DNA of 64,000 bases from Vallitalea pronyensis (GTDB lineage Bacteria; Bacillota; Clostridia; Lachnospirales; Vallitaleaceae), in NCBI RefSeq assembly GCF_018141445.1, contig NZ_CP058649.1, positions 205,001-269,000 on the forward strand. The letters are read 5' to 3'. Within the stretch, counting starts at the first letter, position 1. Each line of letters opens with the position of its first letter. The notes beneath the pieces are model-generated. The model saw nothing but the letters and a program-made list of their open reading frames with translations, did no database searches and had not been told where the DNA came from. Below are positions 11,551 through 21,387 of this stretch, one piece after another. The position numbers and the translations under genes are program-made.

Positions 11551-13359
11551 ATGATGAGTAAAATGTCAAAACTTCCAAAGAGAAGTGAGATTGATGACAC
11601 GTTTAAATGGCGTCTAGAAGACATGGTAGCATCAAAAGAAGATTGGAAACAGCGTTATGATGAAATCGTTGCCCTGTCTGAAGCCATAGCGTCTTATTCA
11701 GGAACGTTGCAAGATTCTGATGACACACTATTCGCTTGCTTACAAAAAAGAGATGAGCTGAATGAGAAACTGTCACGGTTATATGTCTATTCCAATATGC
11801 GTTTACATGAGGATTCTAATAATGCTGATGCTCAAGCAACTGCTGAAAAAGCAAATTCTCTGGCCGTACGTGTAAGCAGTAGTTTATCCTTTATTGAGCC
11901 TGAAATTTCCGCTATGCCTGAAGATGTACTGAAAACCTATATGGCATCAGGTAATGGTTTAGAATTATACCAAGTTTATATGGATGATCTTCTTCGTAAA
12001 AAAGCCCATATTCTTAGTTTAGCTGAAGAAAAATTAATGGCAGAGGCAGCTGAGTTAGCTGGTTCTCCTGAAAATATATTCTCCATGTTAAACAATGCAG
12101 ATATTAAGTTCCCAACTATCAAAGATGAAGAGGGACATGATGTTGAGCTTACAAAAGGTCGTTATGTAACGTTTATGGAAAGTACCGACCGTCGCGTTAG
12201 AAAAGATGCTTTTGAAGCCATGTACGCTACTTATAAAAAATTTAAAAATACCATCGCTACCACATTTACAGCTAATATTAAAAAAGATATCTTTAACATG
12301 AAGGCACGGAAGTTCAACTCTACATGTGAAGCAAGTCTTTTTGAAAATAATATTCCTGTTGCTGTATATGACCAATTAGTCAATACCATACACAAGTACA
12401 TGCCACTCATGCATCGTTATGTATCCATTCGTAAAAAGATGTTGAACCTTGATGAACTGCATATGTATGATGTGTATACACCCATTGTAAAAGATGTGGA
12501 TGTCACCATTCCTTACGAAGAAGCTAAGGCAAAAGTGTACGAAGCTCTTGCTCCTATGGGTGAAGAGTATCGCTCACTCATTCAGAAAGGTTTTGAAGAA
12601 AAGTGGATTGATGTGTATGAAAATGAAGGAAAACGCAGTGGTGCTTATTCTTGGGGAACTTATGGTGTTCATCCATATGTATTACTGAATCACCAAGATA
12701 ACGTCAACACCATGTTTACCCTTGCTCATGAAATGGGTCATGCCCTTCATACCCATTATACGTATACAAACCAGCCCTTTATCTATGGAGAATACCCAAC
12801 GTTCTTAGCAGAGGTTGCTTCAACGGTTAACGAAGCACTGCTTATGGAGCATCTTCTAAAGACAACGGAAGACAAAAATCAGCGGTTATATCTCATCAAT
12901 TACTTCATGGAGCAATTCAAGAGTACCGTTTATCGTCAAACCATGTTTGCAGAGTTTGAGCGGCTTACCCATGAAGTGGTTGAAAACGGTGAAGCACTTA
13001 CCGCTGATAAATTATGTGAGATGTACCATGACATCAATGTGAAATACTTTGGTGATGATATGATCATTGATGAAGACCTTGATATGGAATGGGCAAGAAT
13101 TCCTCATTTCTATTACAATTACTATGTATTCCAATACGCTACAGGTTATTCAGCAGCGATTGCTCTATCTCAGAAGATTCTTAATGAAGGTGAAGAAGCT
13201 GTCACCAACTACAAGAATTTCCTTAAGAGTGGCTGTTCTGAATATCCTATCGAAACACTTAAAAAAGCTGGTGTGGATATGACAACTGCTGAGCCTATTG
13301 AGCAGGCGCTTAAAGTGTTTGAAGGATTATTGGATGAAATGGAAAGTATGATTCAATAA
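11551..13359 (+). CDS. pepF: Oligoendopeptidase F
   Basis: PepF is a cytoplasmic zinc peptidase of family M3 that cleaves short peptides. The protein (602 residues from the chosen start) has the zinc motif HEMGH at about residues 392-396 within TLAHEMGHALHTHYTY. The downstream glutamate ligand region (YGEYPTFLAEVASTVNE) and the C-terminal YYNYYVFQYATGYSAA active-site segment are both present. Length is normal. I chose the ATG at 11551, with AAAGGAG just before it, over an upstream TTG that overlaps the ribosome binding site. It is monocistronic and shares a bidirectional terminator with rhaA, which converges on it. Confidence 0.94.
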   Translation: MMSKMSKLPKRSEIDDTFKWRLEDMVASKEDWKQRYDEIVALSEAIASYSGTLQDSDDTLFACLQKRDELNEKLSRLYVYSNMRLHEDSNNADAQATAEKANSLAVRVSSSLSFIEPEISAMPEDVLKTYMASGNGLELYQVYMDDLLRKKAHILSLAEEKLMAEAAELAGSPENIFSMLNNADIKFPTIKDEEGHDVELTKGRYVTFMESTDRRVRKDAFEAMYATYKKFKNTIATTFTANIKKDIFNMKARKFNSTCEASLFENNIPVAVYDQLVNTIHKYMPLMHRYVSIRKKMLNLDELHMYDVYTPIVKDVDVTIPYEEAKAKVYEALAPMGEEYRSLIQKGFEEKWIDVYENEGKRSGAYSWGTYGVHPYVLLNHQDNVNTMFTLAHEMGHALHTHYTYTNQPFIYGEYPTFLAEVASTVNEALLMEHLLKTTEDKNQRLYLINYFMEQFKSTVYRQTMFAEFERLTHEVVENGEALTADKLCEMYHDINVKYFGDDMIIDEDLDMEWARIPHFYYNYYVFQYATGYSAAIALSQKILNEGEEAVTNYKNFLKSGCSEYPIETLKKAGVDMTTAEPIEQALKVFEGLLDEMESMIQ

Positions 13360-13403
13360 AGACTACTAAATCACGAAGTACTTTGGGGCATAAAATTAAT
13401 AAA

Positions 13404-13456
13404 CAAAAACCAAGAATTGCACCGTATTAACACATACGTACGATTCTTGGTTTTTT
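13404..13456. terminator. Bidirectional terminator between pepF and rhaA
   Basis: The arms AAAAACCAAGAATTG and GATTCTTGGTTTTTT pair around an inner CGTAT/ATACG stem. T runs follow the hairpin on both strands, which fits the two convergent genes. Confidence 0.85.
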
Positions 13457-13465
13457 ATGTCCTGA

Positions 13466-14737
13466 TTATTTACAACGATAAGCAAGTACCTCTGCTTCAT
13501 AGTTTTTTACTTCTTCCATCCAGTCAAGCCCTATAGGGAAACCATTCTTATGACAATAATAATCCCAAACAGCCTGCCATGGGTAAGATTTTAACTCTTC
13601 AAGGTAAGCAAGCCTTTTTGTGAAATTAAAGTCTTGCTCCAGTTTAATCAATGCATCTGTTGGTTCTAACAATGCAATGAGCAAAGCTTTCATCATGTTT
13701 CTTGTACCAATTGTCCATGCAGCAATACGGTTAATGCTTGCATCGAAGAAGTCAAGACCAATATGTACTCTGTTAACAAGATTATGTCTAACGATTTCCA
13801 ACGCTATTTCTCTTAATTCTTCATCTAATAGAACCACATGGTCACTATCCCAACGAACTGGACGACTAACGTGCAGCAATAGGTGGTTTGTAAAAAGGGA
13901 TAGTGCAGATATTTTATTAGAAATAACTTCTGTAGGGTGGAAATGCCCTGCATCTAAACACAATACAGTATCATTTTTAACCGCATAACCCATGTAGAAC
14001 TCATGTGAACCTACCACATAGCTCTCTGAACCAATACCAAATAGTTTACTTTCAATAGCATCCAAATGATAAGCCGGATCCATTTTTTCTTCCAAGATTT
14101 TATCAAGTGAGTCTTTTAATCGTTGTCTAGGTCCTAAGCGATCAACAGGCACATCTTTGAACCCATCAGGAATCCAAATATTCATCACAGAAGGTGTTCC
14201 TAAGGCTCTTCCAAAATAAGCGCTAATCTTTCTCGCACGTTTACAATGTTCTATCCAAAAATCTCTAATCCCTTTATTGGGATGGGATAAGGTTAAGCCA
14301 TCATTAGCTTTATCATGGGAAAATAAGGTCGGATTGAAGTCTAACCCTATGTTATGTCCCTTCGCCCATGATACCCATTTTTTAAAATGTTTGGGCTCAA
14401 TTTCATCACGGTCTACACGTTCACCTTCTGTTTCAAGATACATTGCATGTAGATTAAGACGCTTTTTGCCTGGAATAAGAGTAAATGCTTTTTCTAAGTC
14501 TCCCCTGAGTTGTTCCGGTGTCTTTGCTTTTCCAGAATAATTGCCCGTAGATTGAATACCTCCACTCAATTGGCAGTCTGTCTGTTCAAAACCTGTTACA
14601 TCATCCCCCTGCCAACAGTGCATTGAAATGGGTATCTGAGTCAATCTCTCAATAGCTTTTTCTGTATCAATGCCTATACGTCCATATAAGTCTTTAGCCA
14701 AGGCATAGGCCTCTACTACCTGTTTTTTATTTCTCAT
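13466..14737 (-). CDS. rhaA: L-rhamnose isomerase
   Basis: RhaA converts L-rhamnose to L-rhamnulose using a divalent metal. The 423-residue protein has the family signatures [36 protein letters not shown] and [10 protein letters not shown], and the metal-site segment [20 protein letters not shown]. Length is normal. I chose ATG at 14737 because GGAGG lies 6 bases before it; the GTG seven codons upstream has no such site. It follows rhaB by 51 bp, so the two are co-transcribed. No rhamnulose-1-phosphate aldolase (rhaD) is in the window, so the pathway must be completed elsewhere. Confidence 0.95.
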   Translation of the reverse strand: MRNKKQVVEAYALAKDLYGRIGIDTEKAIERLTQIPISMHCWQGDDVTGFEQTDCQLSGGIQSTGNYSGKAKTPEQLRGDLEKAFTLIPGKKRLNLHAMYLETEGERVDRDEIEPKHFKKWVSWAKGHNIGLDFNPTLFSHDKANDGLTLSHPNKGIRDFWIEHCKRARKISAYFGRALGTPSVMNIWIPDGFKDVPVDRLGPRQRLKDSLDKILEEKMDPAYHLDAIESKLFGIGSESYVVGSHEFYMGYAVKNDTVLCLDAGHFHPTEVISNKISALSLFTNHLLLHVSRPVRWDSDHVVLLDEELREIALEIVRHNLVNRVHIGLDFFDASINRIAAWTIGTRNMMKALLIALLEPTDALIKLEQDFNFTKRLAYLEELKSYPWQAVWDYYCHKNGFPIGLDWMEEVKNYEAEVLAYRCK

Positions 14738-14788
14738 TTTTACCTCCATATTGGTCACAGCTTGTCATTCAAAAACGCCCTATAGGTT

Positions 14789-16246
14789 TTAAGGAAGTTG
14801 ATTAAATGTATGCCACCTTTTGTGCTTATTGTTGAGGGATTGTGGATAAAAAGACTGAATACGAAAAGAATGGTTGATTATTCTTCGAGCATCTTGTAAA
14901 GAATCAACAAGACCCAGTGTGATATACTGAACCATGAGATTTCCAATAGCTGTTGCTTCTACTGGACCGGCGTACACTACACACCCTGTATAGTCAGCAC
15001 ATAATTGATTCAGATAAGTATTCTGTGAACCTCCACCAATGATATGTATTTTATGAAATTTTTTGCCCGTTATGCTTTCTAATTGATGAAGTACCTGCTT
15101 ATACCCTAGTGCCAAACTTTCAAACACACACCTTGCATAGTCCCCTGGTGTATAGGGTATGTCTTGGTGCGTTTCCTTACAATAATCATTAATTTCTTCA
15201 AGCATATGATTCGGATTGAGAAATCTTGCGTGATTCGGGTTAATCAGAGATGTGCAGGTTGACGTTGATGCTAATTGGGCTAATGCTGCAAAGCTATAAT
15301 CTTTATCTAACATAGCCTTCACTTTTTGAATCAACCATAAACCCATGATATTTTTTAGTAAACGTATGGTCCCATATGCACCGCCTTCATTGGTAAAGTT
15401 GTACATTAAAGCTTCTTTCGTACAGATAGGAGAATCATGTTCAATCCCCATTAAAGACCAAGTACCTGAACTAATATAAACCACGTCCTCATTATCCATA
15501 ACAGGCACTGCCACAACTGCCGACCCTGTGTCATGTGTTGCTGGTGCTATCACGGGTAACCCTGTCATGCCTAAAGCTTTTCCAACTTTTTCTGATACAG
15601 ACCCTATTACTGTTCCTGGTTGTACGAGCTTTGGAAGCTTATCTTTGCTTATCTGGGCTACCTTTAATAATGCTTTATCCCATGACTGTTGATGGATGTT
15701 ATACATCTGAGTTGTTGTTGCATTACTGTATTCCATTGTCTTTTTGTCACAGAGCAAATAGTTCAGATAATCTGGAATCATCAATAATTGATATATCTGC
15801 TTTTTTAAAAGAGGTTCAGCTTTCATATGCACATACAGTTGGTACAATGTGTTAAACTGAAGGAATTGAATACCTGTTTTTTCATATATTTTTTCTTGAG
15901 AACATAACGCAAAAATATCCGCCATTGCATGATGGGTTCTACCATCTCTATAAGCATATACTGGGCATAGCCTCTTCCCTTCTTGATCAATCAGAACATA
16001 ATCCACACCCCAAGTATCAATGCCTATACTCTCCACCTTTAACCCTACAGTACTAATCTTGCGAAGACCGGTTAGTATTTCAAAAAATAGATGGTCTATA
16101 TCCCAATAATAATGATCATTTTCCTTGTACATCTGATTTTTAAAACGGTATATCTCTTCAATGACTATCTTCTTATTTAGCAAAGAACCCATAATCAACC
16201 GTCCACTAGAAGCACCTATATCTACGGCTAAACATATCTTTTTCAT
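14789..16246 (-). CDS. rhaB: L-rhamnulokinase
   Basis: RhaB phosphorylates L-rhamnulose with ATP. This 485-residue FGGY-family kinase has the N-terminal phosphate-binding DIGASSGRLIMG, the IGIDTWGVDYVLID segment, the YRDGRT motif typical of rhamnulokinases, the ATHDTGSAVVAVP block, and the C-terminal adenine-binding IIGGGSQNTYLNQLCADYTG. Length is normal. It begins the rhaBA operon. A -10-like TATAAT lies at 16279-16284 about 35 bp upstream, without a good -35, as expected for a promoter needing an activator. An AraC-type gene lies directly upstream on the same strand. Confidence 0.95.
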   Translation of the reverse strand: MKKICLAVDIGASSGRLIMGSLLNKKIVIEEIYRFKNQMYKENDHYYWDIDHLFFEILTGLRKISTVGLKVESIGIDTWGVDYVLIDQEGKRLCPVYAYRDGRTHHAMADIFALCSQEKIYEKTGIQFLQFNTLYQLYVHMKAEPLLKKQIYQLLMIPDYLNYLLCDKKTMEYSNATTTQMYNIHQQSWDKALLKVAQISKDKLPKLVQPGTVIGSVSEKVGKALGMTGLPVIAPATHDTGSAVVAVPVMDNEDVVYISSGTWSLMGIEHDSPICTKEALMYNFTNEGGAYGTIRLLKNIMGLWLIQKVKAMLDKDYSFAALAQLASTSTCTSLINPNHARFLNPNHMLEEINDYCKETHQDIPYTPGDYARCVFESLALGYKQVLHQLESITGKKFHKIHIIGGGSQNTYLNQLCADYTGCVVYAGPVEATAIGNLMVQYITLGLVDSLQDARRIINHSFRIQSFYPQSLNNKHKRWHTFNQLP

Positions 16247-16503
16247 GAAACCAGCTCCTTATATGCTTTACTATCCTCATTATAACCTTGTTTTACCTGT
16301 AATACATTGACCCCTACAGCTTTAATAAGTATCAAAAACAGATATACACATGATGATAAGCGTAAAGCGACTACGTGGCGTCTTTGAAACAAATTGTTTC
16401 TTTAGAAAATATCCTTAAAGAATATGAGAATGCTTCTATTTCATATACTAAATCTAAGGGCTTTCATAATAAGATAAAAAAATAGATCATGGTTGAACAT
16501 GAC
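16247..16503 (-). promoter_or_regulatory. rhaBA promoter region
   Basis: This gap between an AraC-type regulator and rhaB has a minus-strand -10 TATAAT (16279-16284) with no consensus -35. A perfect 15-bp palindrome GAAACAAATTGTTTC lies at 16386-16400, about 100 bp upstream of the -10, and could be an operator. No reading frame is supported. Confidence 0.5.
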
Positions 16504-17529
16504 CTATGGAATATCCTTATTAAAATGTTTACTTTGATGCCGATAAGTATCAGGGGTAATACCCATACTTTCTTTGAACTGTTTATAAAAATAGCTTACA
16601 TTAGAATATCCCACTTCACTCACAATATCAACGATGGATAATTGTGTATGTTCCAGTAGATACTTGGCTTGCTGAATCTTCCTATCCTTCATTAACACCT
16701 TATAGGTTTTTCCAGTTACTTGTTTAATCAGTTTTCCCATATAATCTGGATGGAAGTTGAAAGAAGCTGCCATTTCTTTTAGACTCCCATTTGAGCTGTG
16801 ATCATGTATATAATCCATAATCTCTATAGCCATTGTCTTTTCTACTTTGTTAGCAACATGATCATTAAGATGCATTCTATAATCACGTAATAATTCATTA
16901 AACAAAAGCGTCATATAAGACTTTATTGCCGTTTCCATACCAATTTTTGGTTCATAGTATTCATACAATATAGACAACATAAGTTGCCAGATCTTTTCAT
17001 TATGGGATGTTTTGAAGTGAAGATTTTGCTTGTAGGCTTTTTTCTCATACAAAGCTTTTACCACAAAATCAGAAATAACATTATTGTAGGCTATCTGCTT
17101 TAGAAAAATCCAATCAAAAAAATCTTGTGTAAGCAGAACATTAATGGCAATGTCATCCATTCCTGCTACATCAATACGATGCTCCACATTCATATCAAGG
17201 ATAACTATTTCCCCTTTTTTAATGGTCATCTCTTCTTGCTCAATGGCTTGTCTAATCTTACCTGAATACACGAAAATAAGTTCTAGATAATCATGCTTAT
17301 GATAATCAAAGGGAATAAATCGATCATGTTTATGAATGGTCATGGGCAAATTGTAAGACATCACTTTATCATAATTAATAATCCAATCCTTATGATCTTG
17401 ATTATCTGAAAAAAATTCCTTTAATTGTTTTTTATAGGCTATATCTGATTTATTTTTTAACAGATTTTGTAATGTCATTTCCCTTTCATTTAGACTTCTT
17501 AGCCGTTTGTCTAATCCTTCATATGTCAT
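16504..17529 (-). CDS. AraC family regulator with cupin domain
   Basis: This 341-residue regulator has an N-terminal stretch of about 60 residues, then a cupin-type sensing domain (residues about 70-150; HKHDRFIPFDYHKHDYLELIFVYSG) and a C-terminal double helix-turn-helix (about 235-335). The second HTH motif is SIVDIVSEVGYSNVSYFYKQFKE, the AraC signature. It lies directly upstream of rhaB on the same strand, so control of L-rhamnose genes is the simplest reading; the inducer is not proven. The long N-terminal extension is unlike the compact AraC next to it. Confidence 0.88.
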   Translation of the reverse strand: MTYEGLDKRLRSLNEREMTLQNLLKNKSDIAYKKQLKEFFSDNQDHKDWIINYDKVMSYNLPMTIHKHDRFIPFDYHKHDYLELIFVYSGKIRQAIEQEEMTIKKGEIVILDMNVEHRIDVAGMDDIAINVLLTQDFFDWIFLKQIAYNNVISDFVVKALYEKKAYKQNLHFKTSHNEKIWQLMLSILYEYYEPKIGMETAIKSYMTLLFNELLRDYRMHLNDHVANKVEKTMAIEIMDYIHDHSSNGSLKEMAASFNFHPDYMGKLIKQVTGKTYKVLMKDRKIQQAKYLLEHTQLSIVDIVSEVGYSNVSYFYKQFKESMGITPDTYRHQSKHFNKDIP

Positions 17530-17630
17530 GGCTTATACTCCTATTTTATTTGCGTTTAACGCTCCTTGCACTTTATTATCATTCTACTATCTCCCAATTC
17601 ATGCTCTAGTCACTTAATCTTTTCTTACAC

Positions 17631-18497
17631 CTATAAAGCGCCTTTTTTATAATCTGTTGGGGAGTTACCTGTCGTTTTTTTCATGACCCGACTAAAGTAG
17701 TAGGTATTGGAGAAGCCTACCTGCTCAGCTATCTGCTCCATGGTGAGCGAACTGGTCTTTATAAGATTAATGGCTTTTTTAATGCGAAACTGATTCAAGT
17801 GTTGGATAATGGTTTCCCCTATTTGGTCTTTGAAAAGCTGATTGGCATAATTATGACTAATCCCTGCAAAGCCAGCTATTTCACTAAGTGTGAGTTTCTG
17901 AGTGTAATGGGTATGGATGTAATGTTGCATATCGTGGACCAAACGTTCTTTGGATAAACTATCTGAAAAACCGCTGTCTAAATAGAGTTGATTCACCATC
18001 TGGTATAGAATCTCCAATAGAATACTTTTACACCTTAACTGCCAAAAGAGCCCATGGGCACTATAATGGTCCAACAGTCTTTTAAAATAATCGCAGAATT
18101 GCTGTTTATCGTCTACTTTCATATGATAGGGCAATGTATAGCCGTTATGAAAGTAAATCTGCGGCCGCACCAGATGCTTTTTCTTTAATTGGCTATCAAA
18201 ATCATCAATATCTTCACCGCTGCCAAAAAACATAAAATCAAAATGAATCCAAATCACATCAATAAAAACACTGGTAAAACTTAGCTCACTGGCTGTATCA
18301 GGTGGAATGAGTACCAATGATCCCGATGTAAGCTTAGACCTTTGTCCATTCACTTCTATGTTGCCTTTACCCTTAATTACATACAGCATTTCATAGTCAT
18401 AAAGTTTACGCCCTTTTGGCCAGCCGGATATACCTTGTATACCTACTTTTCGTATCGTAGGATTCATTTCGTTATCATCTATATGAAGGGATTTCAT
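17631..18497 (-). CDS. AraC family regulator, divergent from the GH2 gene
   Basis: This 288-residue AraC protein has an N-terminal cupin ligand domain (LYDYEMLYVIKGKGNIEVNGQ, then GSLVLIPPDTASEL) and a C-terminal DNA-binding domain ending with MEQIAEQVGFSNTYYFSRVMKKTTGNSPTDYK (two parts of the signature). The start ATG has GAGGT 7 bases upstream. It is divergent from a family 2 glycoside hydrolase gene. The shared region holds a 10-bp direct repeat with 20-bp spacing that fits an AraC-type operator. It is therefore the likely regulator of the hydrolase, and perhaps also of the rhamnose genes behind it. Confidence 0.88.
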   Translation of the reverse strand: MKSLHIDDNEMNPTIRKVGIQGISGWPKGRKLYDYEMLYVIKGKGNIEVNGQRSKLTSGSLVLIPPDTASELSFTSVFIDVIWIHFDFMFFGSGEDIDDFDSQLKKKHLVRPQIYFHNGYTLPYHMKVDDKQQFCDYFKRLLDHYSAHGLFWQLRCKSILLEILYQMVNQLYLDSGFSDSLSKERLVHDMQHYIHTHYTQKLTLSEIAGFAGISHNYANQLFKDQIGETIIQHLNQFRIKKAINLIKTSSLTMEQIAEQVGFSNTYYFSRVMKKTTGNSPTDYKKGAL

Positions 18498-18566
18498 TTT
18501 ATTAACCTCTCATCATTTATTGAGCATGATGCCCGATCATGGTTATAAACCTATTATACCATACAT

Positions 18567-18596
18567 TGATATTGTATAAAAAAAAATGATATTGTA
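18567..18596. promoter_or_regulatory. Candidate AraC-type operator (direct repeat)
   Basis: TGATATTGTA occurs at 18567-18576 and again at 18587-18596, identical, with starts 20 bp apart (two helical turns). AraC proteins typically bind two such half-sites as direct repeats. The site lies between the divergent AraC and GH2 genes. It is about 26 bp upstream of a TATAAT at 18622-18627 that could be the GH2 promoter -10. Confidence 0.6.
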
Positions 18597-18634
18597 CATT
18601 CCGTTCATCCATGATTATTTCTATAATACAAGAA

Positions 18635-18688
18635 AAGCAACTAAGTGATAACTTCCATAGGAAGTTTTAGCCATGAGGAAAGTTGCTT
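18635..18688 (+). other. Hairpin in the GH2 leader
   Basis: AAGCAACT (18635-18642) pairs with AGTTGCTT (18681-18688). Inside, AACTTCC and GAAGTT form a second stem around ATAG. It lies in the presumed 5' untranslated leader, about 100 bp before the start codon. No T run follows, so mRNA stabilisation or regulation is as likely as termination. Confidence 0.45.
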
Positions 18689-18786
18689 TGACGCTTATGG
18701 GAAAAATATTTCAAAAGCTCAAATAAGAATTCTCCCACTAAAGCATGACACTTCAAACTATATCATTAAAGAAAGGTGGTATAAAC

Positions 18787-21153
18787 ATGAGAAAAACATC
18801 GTTGATGAACCAAGACTGGTACTTTATGTTAGGTGATGAAACAGACGCTCATACCCGTGATTATGACGATTATCTATGGGAAACGGTTCATCTGCCTCAT
18901 AGCGTAACCATAACACCAATTATTAGTAGCGGCGGGCGAAACTATCAAGGTATATGCCGCTATCGCAAGCATTTTGATTTACAACCTATCACAACTGACG
19001 AACGGGTTATTCTAGAATTTGAAGGTGCCATGCATGTATTAGACGTATGGCTTAACGACCACCAATTACCTACCCATTACTGTGGCTACACACCAGCAGT
19101 ATATGATATTACGCCTTATATCTCTTATACAGAAACAAATGTGTTGGCAGTAAGGCTAGACAACTCCGACCGCCATGATGTACCTCCTGGGAAACCTCAA
19201 AGAGATTTGGATTTTGCTTACGAAGGAGGTCTCTATCGTCAAGTAACCCTTACACAGACAGCTGCTTTACATATTACCCATCCACTACTTGAAAACAAAG
19301 TGGCAGGTGGCGGCCTATACGTTTTCTGTAAGAGTGTTTCCCAAGGGTCTTCAACAGTTAACATACAGAGCCATATTCGCCACGAGGGTATGGATAAGAA
19401 AGGTTACCAAGTCAAACACACCATCCTAGATGAAACCGGTCAAACCGTTGCAGTCAGCTCCAAGGCATATCAACTAGAAGGGGATTGCGACCAACAAGCT
19501 ATGCAGCAGTGTGTTATTGAGAATCCTCATCTTTGGCACCCTTACACACCTTATATATATCAGATCAAGACCGATGTTCTATGTGATAACACCGTTGTAG
19601 ATACGGTTACTACCCCACTTGGTATACGTACGTATCAATACACAAAAGATCAAGGCTTCTTAATCAATGGAAAAAAATTAAAAGTATCCGGTGCTAATTA
19701 CCACCAAACCTATATCCATGTGGGTAATGCCATGCCATCTAGCCTCTTGAAAAGGGATGCCCGTAAGTACCGAGAAGCAGGAATGATTCATATACGTTCT
19801 CATTATCCCTTTGCCACAACCTTCATTGAAGAATGTAATCGATTAGGCATCATGTTAATCATCAGCTCCCCTGGCTGGCAGTATTATGAAGAGGGTATCT
19901 TTGTAGACCGAGTGAAAAAAAATCTCCGTGATATGGTACGCTGGTTACGTAATCACCCTTCTATCATTCTATGGGAACCAGCTCTTAATGAAACGCCTAT
20001 GCCAGAAGATTTCCAACAGAATCTTCACCATATTGTCCATGAAGAACTGCCGTATGGTCCTTGTTATACAGGATCAGATAATGGCTTTAGCGATGTGGTT
20101 TATCAAGACTTTGACCCGGATATGCTTGGTCCAAAATCGGACCACTATGACCCGGATACCTATCTTGCCATGAAGAAACGTTTTGATAAGCCTCGTTGGG
20201 TAAGGGAATATGGTGATTGTCCGGATAACTTTGTTGATCAAAACTGTGCATGGCGTGTACCCAGGAGCTGGGGAGAAGACGCTATGTTAAAGCAAGTCCG
20301 TCGTATGATATGGGACAAAAATACATGGATGAGTGACTATTGGGATTCCAATAGGAAATGGATGAGCAACTATCGGGATATGATGAACAACGATACCCTA
20401 TGCGGTTTCGGTATGTGGCCAGGTATGGAACATAACCGAGGTTACCATATTAACCCCTGTTGGGGCGGGTTTCTTGATCTGCAACGTATTCCAAAATACA
20501 GCTTTTATTTCTTCAAGAGTCAACGGAATCCCCATGAACTATTAGATGGCATTGATTCCGGTCCAATGATCTATATTGCCAATTACTGGACTGATGTCAG
20601 CCCAGATGACATAACCGTTTATAGTAATTGTGAAAAAGTGCGTCTCTATCATAATGACACTTTTATAGAAGAACGGGAACCTGACAATGTACCCATTAAT
20701 CATCCACCTTTTACGTTCCCAAACAATTTTTATTACGGCCGCAAACGTTCAGAAATAAAAGTTGAAGGCTTAATCCAAGACAAGATCGTTGCTGTGGATC
20801 ATCGTTTTACACCAGGCGTGCCTAGAACACTTCACCTAGAAGCTGATACAATGGGGCTTAATCTTAGGGCTGATGGTTCAGATTTACTCTTTATCCGATG
20901 TGATGTTCATGATGACCGTCAAAGCATAACGCCTCTTACGCTGGACGCTCATGAGATTACGTTTAGTGTGGAAGGTCCTGCAACAATTGTAGGTGACACT
21001 ATCAAACGCCCTGAACTGGGGCAGACAGGTGTTTTGATTCAATCCACAACAGAGCCTGGAATCATTCATATAAAAGCAGAACTCTTGCATCCTCAAAAAT
21101 ACAGTGACATTGCCGTTAAACCATGTATCCTGACCCTTGAATCTCAAGAATAA
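18787..21153 (+). CDS. Glycoside hydrolase family 2 protein
   Basis: This 788-residue protein has the GH2 layout: N-terminal jelly-roll (DDYLWETVHLPHSV, ICRYRKHF, and EGAMHVLDVWLND), an immunoglobulin-like domain, and a TIM barrel. In the barrel, HIRSHYPFATTFIEECNRLGI and NHPSIILWEPALNETP contain the Asn-Glu catalytic acid pair. WVREYGD probably holds the nucleophile. A C-terminal domain of about 150 residues follows. No signal peptide is seen, so it acts in the cytoplasm on imported oligosaccharides. GH2 includes beta-galactosidases, glucuronidases and mannosidases; I cannot assign the substrate. Linkage to rhamnose genes suggests a rhamnose-containing glycan. I chose ATG at 18787 (AAAGGTGGT 6-7 bases upstream) over an ATG 14 codons earlier. 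Confidence 0.85.
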   Translation: MRKTSLMNQDWYFMLGDETDAHTRDYDDYLWETVHLPHSVTITPIISSGGRNYQGICRYRKHFDLQPITTDERVILEFEGAMHVLDVWLNDHQLPTHYCGYTPAVYDITPYISYTETNVLAVRLDNSDRHDVPPGKPQRDLDFAYEGGLYRQVTLTQTAALHITHPLLENKVAGGGLYVFCKSVSQGSSTVNIQSHIRHEGMDKKGYQVKHTILDETGQTVAVSSKAYQLEGDCDQQAMQQCVIENPHLWHPYTPYIYQIKTDVLCDNTVVDTVTTPLGIRTYQYTKDQGFLINGKKLKVSGANYHQTYIHVGNAMPSSLLKRDARKYREAGMIHIRSHYPFATTFIEECNRLGIMLIISSPGWQYYEEGIFVDRVKKNLRDMVRWLRNHPSIILWEPALNETPMPEDFQQNLHHIVHEELPYGPCYTGSDNGFSDVVYQDFDPDMLGPKSDHYDPDTYLAMKKRFDKPRWVREYGDCPDNFVDQNCAWRVPRSWGEDAMLKQVRRMIWDKNTWMSDYWDSNRKWMSNYRDMMNNDTLCGFGMWPGMEHNRGYHINPCWGGFLDLQRIPKYSFYFFKSQRNPHELLDGIDSGPMIYIANYWTDVSPDDITVYSNCEKVRLYHNDTFIEEREPDNVPINHPPFTFPNNFYYGRKRSEIKVEGLIQDKIVAVDHRFTPGVPRTLHLEADTMGLNLRADGSDLLFIRCDVHDDRQSITPLTLDAHEITFSVEGPATIVGDTIKRPELGQTGVLIQSTTEPGIIHIKAELLHPQKYSDIAVKPCILTLESQE

Positions 21154-21248
21154 AAGAGGCTACATCTCGTTCCCTAAAACGGATTTGTCCGTTAGGACAG
21201 TTCCCTTAACACAAATGAGCATGTTCCTATCTCCGTTAAAATGAAACA

Positions 21249-21350
21249 TTCTGATAGAAAAAAAGGCTGCCAATAATAGGATGATGTTAACTTATTGGAA
21301 ATTCGTCCTTAGATTTTCCAATAACACCATTACTAGAAGGGGCAGCTTTT
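21249..21350. terminator. Bidirectional terminator between GH2 and the LysM gene
   Basis: The convergent genes share a hairpin with outer arms AAAGGCTGCC and GGGCAGCTTTTT and an imperfect inner stem (TTATTGGAAA with TTTTCCAATAA). T runs follow on both strands. A smaller hairpin, AACGGA-TTTG-TCCGTT, lies nearer the GH2 stop at 21177-21192. Confidence 0.65.
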
Positions 21351-21387
21351 TATATTATTTCTCCACATACATGTTATCGTTATGCTG

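Noticed and set aside
12088-12375. Antisense reading frame of 95 codons inside pepF
   Set aside because: It overlaps a well-conserved gene on the other strand and has no ribosome binding site.
18787-21153. Assignment of the GH2 enzyme as LacZ
   Set aside because: It is shorter than LacZ and lacks a clear lactose context; the rhamnose neighbours argue for another substrate.
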